Source of the DNA: Globisporangium splendens
Lineage: Eukaryota > Oomycota > Peronosporomycetes > Pythiales > Pythiaceae
Direction of reading: 5' to 3'
NCBI GenBank assembly: GCA_006386115.1
Contig: VFIW01000007.1
Coordinates: 592,693 to 656,692 of the forward strand
DNA length: 64,000 nucleotides
Made by a program: the position numbers and the translations under genes. Under the pieces are notes generated by a model, which was not told the DNA's origin, searched no databases, and saw only the letters and a program-made list of their open reading frames with translations. This document shows, piece after piece, positions 44,913 to 56,900 of the stretch (position 1 is its first letter; each line of letters opens with the position of its first letter).

Positions 44913-45230
44913 CTAGTCGCTGTAGTACACGACCTTGTCCCAACTACTGACAATCATGTCGAGGATGAACTTGCGGATGAGAACCGCTTGGTCGTGATTG
45001 TTCACGTGGTCGAGATTGATGCGTCCGGATCGGAACAGCTTGACAGTAGTTACCTTATTACGGAAGCGCTTGGCCGACTTGTTGTTGAGATACCAGATGT
45101 TCTGCATCATGCGAACGACGCGCATCATCTTACGATGCGTGTAGCAATCGCCCGCGCACTTGTCGTCACACTGGCACGTCGATGGGGTATACTCTTCCGC
45201 CTTGTTCTTGCCAGAAGCGGGTATGCTTCG
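44913..45230 (-). pseudogene. Unrecognised protein fragment at the virus/host junction
   Basis: The last ~100 codons of this frame (ending TAG at 44913) look coding: a Cys-rich CQCDDKCAGDC, then a basic helical part with HRKMMRVVRMMQNIWYL. Toward its 5' end the frame overlaps the end of the EML-like pseudogene in another phase, so its own N-terminus appears to be lost at the junction near 45.2 kb. The apparent Met at 45284 lies within EML-derived DNA. No family recognised. Confidence 0.5.
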
Positions 45231-48200
45231 CTCCACACGTGATCCATTCGCCGGTGGTGCTATGGAAGCACATACTGAGGACATTGTTGCGTTCTCCTTT
45301 CGCGCTCGACGTCAAAATCCCGTTCTCCCAAGAATAAATTGCGATCGAATGGTCATCGTCGCCTCCGACACTCCCCAGTTTCTTCCCGTCGCTCGAGAAG
45401 CAAATCGCAGACACGAACCGCTGGTGAAAACCCTCCAGGCACGACAAAGTTGCTCCAGTGCTGGAGTTCCAGGTGTAGATTTTCGGATTCTTTCCCATCT
45501 GCGCCGTCGCGAAAATAGATCCATTTGGATGCGCGTATAACCCGATAATGTCGTCATCGTGGCTCTTGAAAAACGACTGACGCTCTGTGCTCTTGTCGTA
45601 TATAATTCCCAGCGCCGCACCGTGGCAGATGATTCTCCCATTACTGTCATACCGAGCATTGTTAGCCGCGTTTTGAGCTTGGTATCCGTGAACCCGTTCC
45701 AGTTCCAGATATGCATCGGGAGATGTGCTTTTCAAGTTCGTTGCACTCGCATTCGACGGAGCAACTACAGCGCCGAGCCACGGCTTCACAGCCATAAATT
45801 CATCACCCACATTATCAATCGCAGATGCCATTTCAAGAGGATCGCTATCGCGCCTTGTCCGAGCATCTTGGTTACTGTCAACGGCATGCTGTGGCGTAAA
45901 ATCGTCATCTTCGTATGAATCAATTTCAACAGCCTTGTTGCCTGGTTTCTCGTGTTTCCACGCAAACACACAACGGTCGTTGCCTCCCACTGAAACGATG
46001 TAGAGATCATGCGGCGACCACCTCACATTGGTCACGTGGGAGGCATGCCCACGAAGCTCGACGGAAGACGCCTTTTCAAGAGCACATGGATACCGGAACA
46101 CTTTGACCTTGCCGAAATCGTCTCCTGTCGCTAGAAGATTCCCATCCTTTGATCGGTCAACCGAATTCACGTCTGTATCGTCACTTTCTTCTTCCCATAT
46201 GCCTTGAACAGACCACCCCAGCGTTGAAGTCATAGTGTGCCATCGTTCATCCCGAAAGGTGGATGCGCCAGTGATGTGCCGTGCCGTTTTCACCTCGCTG
46301 AACAGCAGCTCGTACGCATCGCACGTGCTTTGCATGTAATTTCCATCCGACGAAAAATCGATATGCGTCACGTAGCTCGAATGTTTCTTAAACACTTGCT
46401 TCTTCGTGAATCCTTTCAGCACATCGTAAAAGTAGATTTTTGTGTCATGGCTTGCCACCGCGAGTACGCGATTATCAGGCGAGAATTTCACGTCGCTCAC
46501 CCATTTCCTTGGTTCGTAGCACGGCTCTTTCATTTTCGTGAGGTCATTTTCGCTGTACACAACGAACCCGCCCCCGGCTTTCACCCAGTTTTTCGCCGAC
46601 GACCCTTGTTTGGAACCTTTCGTGTCGACTCCCGACGTACCTATTCCGTCAGTACCGAGCCCCACTGCAACAAGTTTCCCATCGCTCGAGTACGCGCACG
46701 CTCGACCCGGGCCGTCCAAACGCACGCTTCGGAGTTCCTTCTTTGTGTCGAGACCCCAAATTCGCAGCATCTGATCGTCGCCAACTGTGCAGCATTGCTG
46801 CTTGTGCGGATGGATATCTAATCCCCACAGCTCACCATGGAAATGCCCTCGCACTAACGCATCCGATCGAATGTTCTGGCCATTTGTCGCATCAATCTCA
46901 TAAATCTCCGATGCTTGAGTTCCGAGGAGGATCGCTTTTCGATTTGGAGAAAAGCAGCAGCTTCACACGGAGACGAATTGCCGCGCTGGTGGAAACCTTG
47001 TAAAATGCACTTGGATTCAGTCGATACAAGATTCCACACAATCAGCTTCGGTTGCCTTCCTACTTCCCCACTCGCTGCAAGTGGAAGCTTTGGATGCAAA
47101 CAAATGCACTACACGTCATCTGTATGCGCAAGGTGATGACGCTGCTTCATCGCTTTCGTGTTCAGCACGATGCAGGCAGCTGCCGCGGGATACACAACCT
47201 CTTCTGGCTGATTGTTCATGTTGTTGATACCATGTGTGAGAATGTAGCGCAGATTAGTTTTCCCTTCCTGAGCGCTGTAGCCGAAGATCCAATCCAGTTT
47301 GATCGATACAAGCGGCGCAGCTTTTGACAAAGCCGGTGGAATCTTACTTGGCGGACAATTGCATCTTTCCATGGCTTGACTGCCAAAAATTCGTTGCCAT
47401 GGTCTTCTGCACCAATGTCAACGGTTGGTGTTGGAGCCTCGTTTGGCACGCGTGCCTTTGCGAGTGCACTGCGGACTAACCTCGCTTCTTCGTTCATTCC
47501 TGAAAACAGCGCGTTGTCGTTCTCTTCGTCGTCTTCGCCCAGCGAGCTTGCATCGGCAAGGTCGAAAAACTCAAACAGGTTCTTTGCAGTCTTGTTGCGC
47601 GTGCAGTACTCTCGAAATTGCTCACACGTGATGGAGATCTGGTTCACATCGCTTGAGGACGGCGGGACGTTCGCGATTTCACGGAAAATCCGGTCAGCCA
47701 GGAGATCAACTTCCTGCTCATCAATAATACCGGAGACTGCGTCAAAGTGATGCTTCGTCGCCGTGGACGACGAAGTCGGCTTGAAGATCTTGCTGAGACC
47801 AGAGAGTGTCGACTTGAGCGAGATCGTGAATTCGTCAAGGTCGAGCGCGCCGTCTTCTGACATATCCCACGAGTCAGAGATCGGATCGATCTTCTCGTCC
47901 ATGGAGCTCGCACTCACGAGTGCGATTGCTGAGAAGAATTCGAGTGCATCGATGACAAACTGGTGCTACTGTGGCTGTAGTTGCTGTTGTTGGTATCGTT
48001 GAGATTGTTGCTGTTGCTGCTGGTGAGACTGTCACCATTGCGGGTCCAGGAAGAGCTCAAACGCTTAGTCAGCATGGTTCAACGCGCGCTGCGCCAACGC
48101 ATTGGGATCCAAGAAGCATGCAGTGCGGCAGCAAATCTGGTGGAGCTACGCTTTCGTGAGCGCAAACGACGTCGCGACGTCGTAGAAGCTGCGCCAGTAC

Positions 48201-48301
48201 GCTTCGATCGCATTCGCGTGCAGGTTGCCGTACGACAGAATCGCGTCGACAAGCGCGAAGACGTCGTGGTCTTTCAGCGCTGCCTGCAGCGTGTTCCCCA
48301 T
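45200..48301 (-). pseudogene. EF-hand plus EML-type WD40 protein gene, truncated and broken
   Basis: The order is an N-terminal EF-hand-like part (DMSEDGALDLDEFTISL near 47850), then EML-type repeats: two HELP-like units (EFLAVKPW near 47390; EFMAVKPW near 45800) each followed by WD40 blades. EML proteins bind microtubules. Lesions are a TAG at 48146-48148 and a TAA at 48065-48067 (both where Glu would fit), a frameshift near 47355, a TAG at 47109-47111, a frameshift near 46985 and a TGA at 46962-46964. The 562 codons 45166-46854 remain open, but the last blade stops at CGAKHTRFW and unrelated DNA follows. A small intron around 47970-48020 is likely. Dead host gene. Confidence 0.8.
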
Positions 48302-49010
48302 TCTGATCTTTCTTCTTTGCCAAGCGCGTTTAGATACGTGGGGTCAATCTCTAAAAGGCACGAGCCGTTGACGACGAATCGCAGCGAAACGAGGCATCAT
48401 TTCGCGCATCCTGACGAGTCACCACACCGAGACATAGGCTAAGTAAGTCCTCGTGCATTTACAACTGCAAATGAAGAAAGTAACACCGAGTGCAGTGAGG
48501 TGGCTTTGTGCGCGTCGCCTCCATCTTCCCTCGACGGCGCGCATGGCATGTTCCCGTTTACAACCATTGGCGACGCTCAAAGCGTCATTCAATGCAAGTA
48601 AGAGCCACAAATGTGTGCTCAATGTGGCCCACACACGCTAAATAAACGGCATTTCTGCTGATACGAGCATGCACGTCTTCGTCGTCGAAAGAGCGCGCCA
48701 CAATTGCATGAAGCCATGATCCATCTTCATGAAGGTGGCTTGCCCATCCTGATGCAATTGCCGCTTCAATACTCTCGTTTTCATCCAATGAGATGGATAC
48801 AGTGCTCTCTTCTAGCCAATCATGCTCTCGAAAATTCGATGGGAGAGGTCAATCTCAGCGCGTTGCAATACGAGAGTACCAATGTTGGAAGCCACCAATG
48901 AAGGGTGAACAACCTTGCGAAGTTGCGCAATGAGAGGGTCGAGTGAGTCGTTCCCCCTGCCTAGACCGACACCAGTTAAACTTTCCTGAGCGAAAAAGCA
49001 CATTGAGAAA
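48302..49010. other. Intergenic, no recognised gene
   Basis: Only short, unrelated frames occur on both strands. The 3' part should hold the eIF1 promoter and leader. A minus-strand stretch at 48585-48788 has coding-like composition, but nothing is recognisable in it. Confidence 0.4.
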
Positions 49011-49464
49011 ATGGCCGATATCCAGAACTTCACGACCTTCGGTGCGTGCGAATGCAGCGAATACGAGCGCTCTGTGTGTGTATGCGTAGATGGGCTGTGC
49101 GGCTCTTTTTGACCATTGTGCTGCCTTTTTCTGCGTGTCGTGATGTTGCTTTTGAACGAGAACAGACGCGTTCGCCGATGCCAAGGACGACTCGGGCATT
49201 GGCGGCGGCAAGGTGCACATCCGTGTGCAGCAGCGCAACGGCCGCAAGTGTTTGACGACCGTGCAGGGTCTCGCCGACGACCTCGACATCAAGCGCATCC
49301 TGAAGGCGTTCAAGAAGAACTTCAGCTGCAACGGCGCGTTGGTAAAGGACGAAGAGTTGGGCGAGATCATCCAGTTGTCGGGCGATCAGCGAACGAACAT
49401 CCGTGAGTTCCTGATCGACCAGGAGATCTGCTCGGACTCGCAGCTCGTGTTGCACGGTTTCTAA
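49011..49464 (+). CDS. EIF1: Translation initiation factor eIF1 (SUI1)
   Basis: Two exons, 49011-49041 and 49166-49464, are joined by a 124 bp GT-AG intron in phase 1 and give 109 residues, close to the 113 of human eIF1. The protein starts MADIQNFTTFDAFADA, carries IRVQQRNGRKCLTTVQG and KKNFSCNGALV, and ends VLHGF, all conserved in the family. eIF1 binds the small ribosomal subunit and guards start-codon choice. The start codon sits in an A-rich context (GAGAAAATGG). It is convergent with mL43. Confidence 0.95.
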
Positions 49465-49879
49465 GTCATTTGGTGCTCTTTTGGCGTGGTGGCTGCAGTC
49501 GTGGGCAAGCATTGACGCTGATGCCGGATTTCTCTTTTTCTCTCTGCGGCTTCCTTTCGCGTTCGCACAATGATGAAGAGAATAGTTTTAAAGGAGAGTT
49601 TTTTTTTTTTACCGTAACTAGATCCGGAAAGAAAGTGTAGAATGCAGCAAAAGCGTCGGGCACGCTCTTCTTTCTCTGATGGATGAATATATTGATATTA
49701 CTTGTGTCTTGTCGCCAATCCTTTGCATGGACAATGAAATGGGAGGAACTCACATGGCCACAGCGATACAAAACAAGAGTGTAGTTGATCTAATGTCTGA
49801 AAAGAATCCAGAATCTCTCTTTTCTTATCATGGAAACAACGTGGCATGTGCAACAGCACCGCCATCCCTGCTTCAGTAT
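49465..49879. other. Intergenic between convergent eIF1 and mL43
   Basis: The stretch contains a pure T run near 49601-49612 and the two 3' ends. The plus-strand frame from 49679 overlaps mL43 exon 4 and the following intron and is judged a shadow. Confidence 0.4.
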
Positions 49880-50623
49880 TTAACTACGGTGCTCGATTTT
49901 GAAGTCTGGGAACTCAAGGTCTGGCTGCCAGATGCCTTGGATCGTTGGTCGCTTCGAGATCACAGGCTTCTTCATCGCAGTCATCTTTCGGCCGCTCGAG
50001 TTTCTCATACGCTCCAGCTACAAATAGCAGCGCATATAAAATCGTTAGCATCGCGTGCATGCATTTTCACAGTGCAATAATTGACGTACCTGCTTCATGA
50101 CGAAGTCAATGTCCTGGTTCTTCACATCGCAGACCTTGCGGTCGTTGGTGACTGCAAATAACAGATACAGCGACAATATTAGTGATCAGTGGCGCCGAAC
50201 GCGGTGATCAACAGCTATTAAGGATCAAGCCAAACATGACCAAGCACTCACTGTAATCGCCGATCAGGACTGGGTGGCGAGCCCCCTTCAGTTCGGTCTG
50301 GAACTTCACTTGAGGGTTCTCCTTGACGAAGTTCAGGAAACGATCATCACCGAGCATTTGTCTACACCAATATATACATCGTTTATAAGCATTCGATTAT
50401 GCATGTTGCTCGACACTATGTGTATAATAAACGCGTGGCTGGCGCAGTCGATCGACACCACGCAAGACATAATTCGCACGCGCACAACGCACCGCGTGCA
50501 ACAACAACAACAACAACACACACACACATCACCAACAACGCACCTAATGTAGCGGCTGCTTCCGCCATGTTGGCAGTAACGGATCGTCACCTCCTTCAGC
50601 TGCCACACTCCCTTCGTCGCCAT
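49880..50623 (-). CDS. MRPL43: Mitochondrial large-subunit ribosomal protein mL43 (L51/S25/CI-B8 fold)
   Basis: Four exons on the minus strand (50544-50623, 50252-50361, 50090-50151, 49880-50017) give 129 residues with GT-AG introns of 182, 100 and 72 bp. The start MATKGVWQL is followed by the family's RYCQHGGSSR, then FLNFVKENPQV, ARHPVLIGDY and the C-terminal IQGIWQP typical of mL43/yeast Mrpl51. It is a thioredoxin-like-fold protein of the mitochondrial ribosome. An in-frame upstream Met exists (50743), but the family alignment supports 50623. The first intron holds CAA/CA repeats. It shares a 329 bp divergent promoter with ATR. Confidence 0.92.
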
Positions 50624-50952
50624 CTTTGCTGCGGACTCTGCTGCGTCTTGCTGATGCTGCGATGTGGAGGCAGGCGCTCTACGCCATCCTTTGAAAAGGC
50701 TGCATTGCATCACCGCTTTCTTCCGACTAGGTACGTCATTCAAAGTACGAGCTGTCAGCTCAATGTGAGTGTTGTCAAAGTGCGCAAATGTAAAGTTCGT
50801 AATTTTACCCTACCAGATCGACAAAGTTCGTGTGATCTAAAGTTCGCAGTGCAATTTGCCGAGCATCGGAGTGATGGTCTGTGGTGGTGAGGCAACCCTG
50901 CATCTGTCACTCTGGTAGTCAAAACGCAATTTGCGCAAGAGAAGGCAAGCAG
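50624..50952. promoter_or_regulatory. Divergent mL43/ATR promoter with a short uORF
   Basis: The 329 bp separate two start codons pointing away from each other. On the ATR side an ATG at 50874 opens a 14-codon uORF ending at TAG 50916-50918, 34 bp before the ATR start. If it is in the transcript it could dampen ATR translation. No core promoter motif was convincing. Confidence 0.4.
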
Positions 50953-53900
50953 ATGCCGAGTGCGCGCGCGGAGAGCGCTTCGGTGCGCCGGTCGGCAGCG
51001 AACAGCGCGGTCTCCGCGACACCGAGCGGCGCGGGTGATGGAGACGCCGACCCGAAGAACGATATCGCGAACTTGCTTGCTGTTGTACGCGCTCACCAGC
51101 GGCAGCACGCCGATGTGCAGTACGACCCGACTGCCCCCGCAGCCATTCAGCGGTGCAAGACCATGCTCTCCAAGCTGAAGAAGCTGCTCCCAAAGCTCAT
51201 GCGGCCGATCCCGAGTGTCTCTGTAGACGTGGGAGTCCCGATGCTGCGAGACTTGTGTGAAATCGTCGAATTGCTCTTGCGTGGATCGATGTGTCCCCAC
51301 TCGATGATGCTGTTCATGGAGGTAAGTGGCAGACCTGCCACGAGCTCACTGCATGAGAAGCAAGAGCGCGGATCTGCGAATGGAGTGTCGACAGCGTCGT
51401 CGTATCCTACTTTCGCGACGATGCTGTTTTACATGGTGTCGTTTTTCTCGAACGAAAGTCTTCGCGATGCCCAAGACAGCGTATTGAGTGTGATCCTTCA
51501 AATGGCGCTGTTTCTTGAACAAAACGACGTGTATGGCTTTGTACACTTCTTCCGTGATACCGTCGAAGTGCTGCAAGATTGCTTCTTGTTAGAAGAATCG
51601 TTGAAGAATCGCGAAGACGATCCTAGTTTCACGGACGCGAGTATTGCTTCGTATCTCGATACAGCCATCCACCTCTACCAAGACGCAGATGGTCCGCTGG
51701 GTTCGAAAAGCGCAGCAATGCTTTGCGGCTGTGAGTGTATCGCTGATGAAGCCAAGATATACGAACGAAAGCAACAACTGAAGAAAATGCTTCCACCCAT
51801 TCACGTCCACTCGTACAGCAACTCGATCGCACTGCGAAGGTCTATGCTAACTTTAGTCAAGCGACTCATTCTGGAAGGCAGTGCGGTAGTTGCAAACGAT
51901 ACCGGGTTCAACAAAGTGCTTCAGTTGACAAGACTCTTTATGGAGAAAGATAGCGCGCTGCTGAAGGATTCTCGTGGCGTAGCCGGCGAAACTCGTGTGT
52001 CAAAGCAGGAGAGCTTGGAAGTAGCTCAAGCTACGCATGATCTGCTTCGAGCCATGCTTCACGTCACATCGTCAACAGAGAGAAAGTTCGTCCGATTGGT
52101 CTTGACGTTTTATGAAGTCGGTTCATTTGATCCTACGGAAGCTGATTTGATCGAACCTATTGCTTCAGTGCTGAAGGGAATTCGAAACGGCCAGCATCAC
52201 ATCTCCAAGTTTGCCGCTGAGACGCTATGGCCAGCATTGAGTGGCTGGGTTTTTCGAAATATGTTTCGCATGGAGGACTCGGACCGAATTCCGGTTGATT
52301 TTGGCAGCCGTGAACATCACAAGATTTGGAGCCTTGTTCTGGAAATTGTCTCGTTTTACCTGCGCCACTCGACAACTTCGCCCCCAGTGTCCCTGTTCGT
52401 GGATCTCCTCGGATGTGTTGACGCCACTACGCTCGAAAGACCCATGCAGTCAGCTGTAGTTGCGTACGTGCACTATACCCTTTCTTCAAGACCCCTACTT
52501 TCTCAGTTTTCGCACTTCCTGGCAAAATCTCTTGTGACGAATAGCTTCGAGCTGAATGCGGATGGAAGTGTTGCCAGCAAAAGCCGAAAGCGGATGCGAA
52601 GGGGGTCGTTTGTTGGCTCATCTCGACAGCACCCTTCACCAGCGTATGCGTCACATGGAGATCATCGTTCAGCAGAACTAGGAGTTTGCGAGAACATGAG
52701 CCGATGGGTTCGGGATCTTCTCTTTTACGGCTCTGAGAGCGTCGCGAACGAGGTCACAGCCTTGTCGCTTGCGATGCGGATCATATTCCCATTTCGAGAT
52801 TTGATTACGGGTATGGCGCGAGCTGAGAGCTACTCAATTTTCCGCGTGCTGCTTCAAAGAGTCGATTCGGTGATGAACAGCTTCACGTCATCTACTGCAG
52901 TTGTTCCCGAAGAATGCGTGGATTTTCTGATCACAATGCTTCAACACCTTGAGGACTTCGACATCGGGAAGTACGGGCTAGCATTCAAGAGTGTTCTTTC
53001 GACGATTGAGTCCAAGCGGTATTTTGCTGAAGATGATACGGTGAGTGAAGAGACGCCGTGGAACAGAGAATCGTGGAGGCAACTGATCTCAATGGTGCTT
53101 CACCACTGCAAGCCAAGAGTCCAAGATTTTAACAGCGATGCGTCCCAAGATGGTGTATTCGCTGTTATCCACAAGATGGATCTGGTGTCTACTATATTTC
53201 ACCAAAGAAACCTGTATCTACGTGCAGTGTTCTTGGTGCACTTTGTGTGGTCAAGATCGAAAGCGCTGAAAATGACTCAAGAACCATCGTGGCAAGACAC
53301 CGCACTGTGGCAGATCATTTCTCGCTCAATACTAGATGAGCGAAATCCGCAGAGCGTCGCATGTGCGTCAGTTGCCATGACCCCTCTTCTTGCAGCTCTC
53401 CTGAGTAGGGATTGTGAATCGCCAGACAAAGTTGTCACGAGTTTGCTGGAACTGTTCGTGTCAAAAATCCAAGCTGGTGCATCGGATTTTCTGCTTTGTT
53501 TTGTGTTGGAGGCGGTCGGCTCCATACTTTGTGTCGCTTCAACTCCTTGTGGCGACGTGGAGGGTGATTCGATAAACAAGGAACAGATGATGGCGCAAAC
53601 TTTTGGATCGCCATCTCCGGTCTCAAGCGCCGCAAAAAGCAACTGCTGTCAAGGTCTGGAGCATGGTGCTAAGACCAAAACGGTCGCTATTCCAGCTCCC
53701 ATTGAATCAGTGGTGCCGGAGGATCTGATCACCCGCTCTGAAACGATTCGTTTGAAGTCTGCATCATGCGTAGCATCTGTCTTGTGGCATTGTGATCTAC
53801 GCCCCAGCCACTACAAGTTGTTGTCTCGTTTTAGCGAGATTGCAACGAGCACCTTGGCCAATGGAGATTCGTCAAGTCGTCAGACAATTTCAGAGCTATT

Positions 53901-56900
53901 TGGAAATTTAACGGGCCGCCCGGTGTTCTTTCAGATGCTCATCTTCCCAGTAAAATCAGACGGCAATGTTGATTTTATCGAGAAGATGGACCTTTTGCTC
54001 GCAGATGCCGAAGAAAACTTGACTGTCCGAGTGCTGCTTTCCGCTATTCCACTGCTTGGAGCTGTGGGGTTTACGTGTGATACTGGCAGTACTGAGCAAG
54101 TGGAAGTACTCATTTGGGTGATGCTTCGGTTGGTTTCCATTTGGAGCAAGACGCATGTTAAGAAGCTGAGTCTGTGTGCGGCATCTGCACACGATCAAAT
54201 TGCTCGAATCACTGCCCATCATCAAGTTTCATGGCGAAGGCTATGCGTCGAGTACCCTGAGCTGTGCTACTACCCCCTTGTTGACGAGCTGATGGCGTCT
54301 GGCACCATTCAGTTGTTCCTTCTAACATTCATGGGTTCAGCAGTGGATGCAACGGCATTTTTACTTGCCAGTGCTAGGTATGTCTTACCGACATACGTCG
54401 TTGATCAGAATGAGACAATGCTCCAGAAGTTCATCACGGAAGTTAACGGAACAGGCGACGAAAGATCTGCATACGAAGATGGGTCTGAAGGTGACGATTT
54501 CAGAAACACAACGATCGCAGACATATTGCTCAACCACATTGAGTACGTGCTGAAGGAAATGATCATTCATCAAGTTCAAGTGGACAACAACGAGAATCGT
54601 CTTGCCGAGTGGGACTTCCTGTTCAAGTTTTTGCCAGAGAATATGACTATCGGTGACATCATATCCCATTCTCCGCTGCGTCTACTGAACTTATTGTCGT
54701 GGGAGCTGGGCGGCCCGCGATTCGAGTTGGCAAAGAAGGCATTTCGCGAGATCTCGCAGTACCTCAATCGAGACAAAGGAAATGACGCAAATAGCAGTTT
54801 GGGATCTGGCGGTTTGTTGATGCCACGTCAGTATTTTCTGGCAATTATGACAGATTTGGGTAATAAAATCAGTGGCACAAGCTCGAGTTCTACTGCAAGC
54901 AAGATTCAAGCGATCAAAAGCATCAAGCGTTTGTTCAGTCTGTTCAAGTCTTCTGCTGTCGTCGATTCGGAAAGTGCGAGCACCAATGGAATTGTCGACC
55001 CGTTTGTTCCTAAGGTCATGGCAACTTTGAAGATCGGGCTTGTAGAGGGCGAACTACAAGAGCATGCGATGAATGCTTGGGCAACCTTTTTACGGATGCT
55101 TTCAGTTAAAGCATTGGAGGCAAATTTCTGCTCGATCGTCGTAAGCCTGCTCCCCTGCATAGGGTACGATCCAGCCATGATTTTACAAGAGAGCGTGCGA
55201 GTTCGCACAGGGCACCGCTGGAATGTCGACGTATTGCAGAAAATGCTGTCATCCGAAGCAGATACAGCAATGTCCAGTCCAGAAGAGACAAAGCATGAAG
55301 CGAGTAAAAGTACCGGCTCCGCAATGTCCACCGCGCTGGACATTCTGAAGTATCTATTTATTGAGAAGCGCAACGAGCTCAAACAAGCATTCCCACGAAT
55401 CCCGTTGCTTCCCTCCATTCCCGAGCTTGACGAGATCTATATTGTGCTAGAAGCGGATGTCGGAGACCCTGAACACAAGCCACTGGGCGATTATTTGACG
55501 GACTTGGCGTCATATGTAAACCACTGGGATATGGCAGTTCGTGAGATGGCGCTGACGCAACTCTTCCGATGCTTGGTTGTTCGAGGACGAGAACTCCAAG
55601 CACTCCTGGAAAATGAAGGCGATCTTTTCGTGGACAAAGCTATCGTGGATATCATTCTGTCTATTTTGCAGCTTGCAAGAACAGAAAGCCAAGAAATCGT
55701 GAAGCTGCTGTGTGCGAGATGCTTGGGTGCCCTTGGTGCGATTGATTCGGCCCGTATGCCCCTGAGTATGTTCTACGAGTCTGGTTCAAATCAAGATGGA
55801 ATAGTGGCGAAAGATAAATCTGAGCAGCGTGTTGAATACTCCACCAAAGACTTGGCGTGTGTGTTGATCGAGACGTGGCTAGTGAAAGAACTGCGAGCTG
55901 CTCCCGAGAATACGGATTCCGTTGCCTTCGCCATTCAAGAGCTCTTGAAATTCTTAGCGGAATTGACTGCAGATCCTCAGCACAGCGGCCAGAGTTTGCC
56001 ATCCAGTGACGTTACGATCTATCAGAAGCCCACATCAAGTGATATCCCGGTCATGCCTGAGTGGATGAAACGTAGGTTTGAGAGAAAAGATGTGCTTCAG
56101 TTTGTGGAGCCGTATTGGTTGACACATTACTCGGTGTCGAGCGATTCTTCGAAGGGTTACAATGGTGTCAGCGGACAATCTGGGGATGGAGCGGGCGATC
56201 TACATCCAGCCCTCGATGATATAACTTATTACGAGAAGCACGGGACATCGTACGAAGACTGGCTATTGGCGTGGTGCAGACGGTTGATCGATCTATCTCA
56301 ACCACCGGAGCGGAAGATTTTCTTGGCTTGCCGAACTGCACTACCTACGTGCCCACAAATTGCAAGATTTTTGCTTCCGTATCTAATTCAGAATGTGCTG
56401 CGCTCCGGAAAACCAGAGTTGTATGGAGAACTGAAGCGGGAGGTCATGGCTGTCTTGAATGATCGAGATCGAGGGATTATGGCAGACGAGTATATGATTC
56501 CATCCGAAGGAATCCACCCGGTGGGATCAACATCGTCTGGGAAAGGATCGAGCGGCCATGTAGAAGAGAAGTCATTTGGTGAAGAATCCAGCCGACATCA
56601 TCAATGCTCACAAACCATTTTCTCGACCATTGAAGAGTTAAATGAATGGGTGTGGAGCAGCGAAAAGAAGAGGTTGGCGTTGAGTGGAAGTGCAAGTCGT
56701 CAAACAGCAGGGTCAGCACGGTCCGTCGACATTCCCTCCGAGTTAGACGATCAAGAAAAAGAAAATCTTGAAGAATTTCTGAAAGATATCCCGAGTGAGT
56801 CGCTGTCAAATGCAGCGTATGGAATCGAGGCGTATGCACGCGCAATTCAATACTTTGAGGTTCACTTGCGTCAGCAAGACTACAAGCCTGCAAATGGGAG

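Noticed and set aside
46962..48148. Reassigned stop codons (TAG/TAA read as Glu) in the EML-like gene
   Set aside because: Neighbouring genes end normally at TAA, TAG and TGA, and the same gene also has frameshifts, so decay explains it.
48585..49033. Minus-strand frames as an ankyrin-like gene
   Set aside because: Two short frames in different phases with only vague repeat character; not enough to call.
49679..50080. Plus-strand 133-codon frame
   Set aside because: It overlaps mL43 exon 4 and the following intron in antisense and matches nothing.
50881..50952. ATR start at the GTG at 50881
   Set aside because: GTG is not a usual nuclear start; the first in-frame ATG is 50953.
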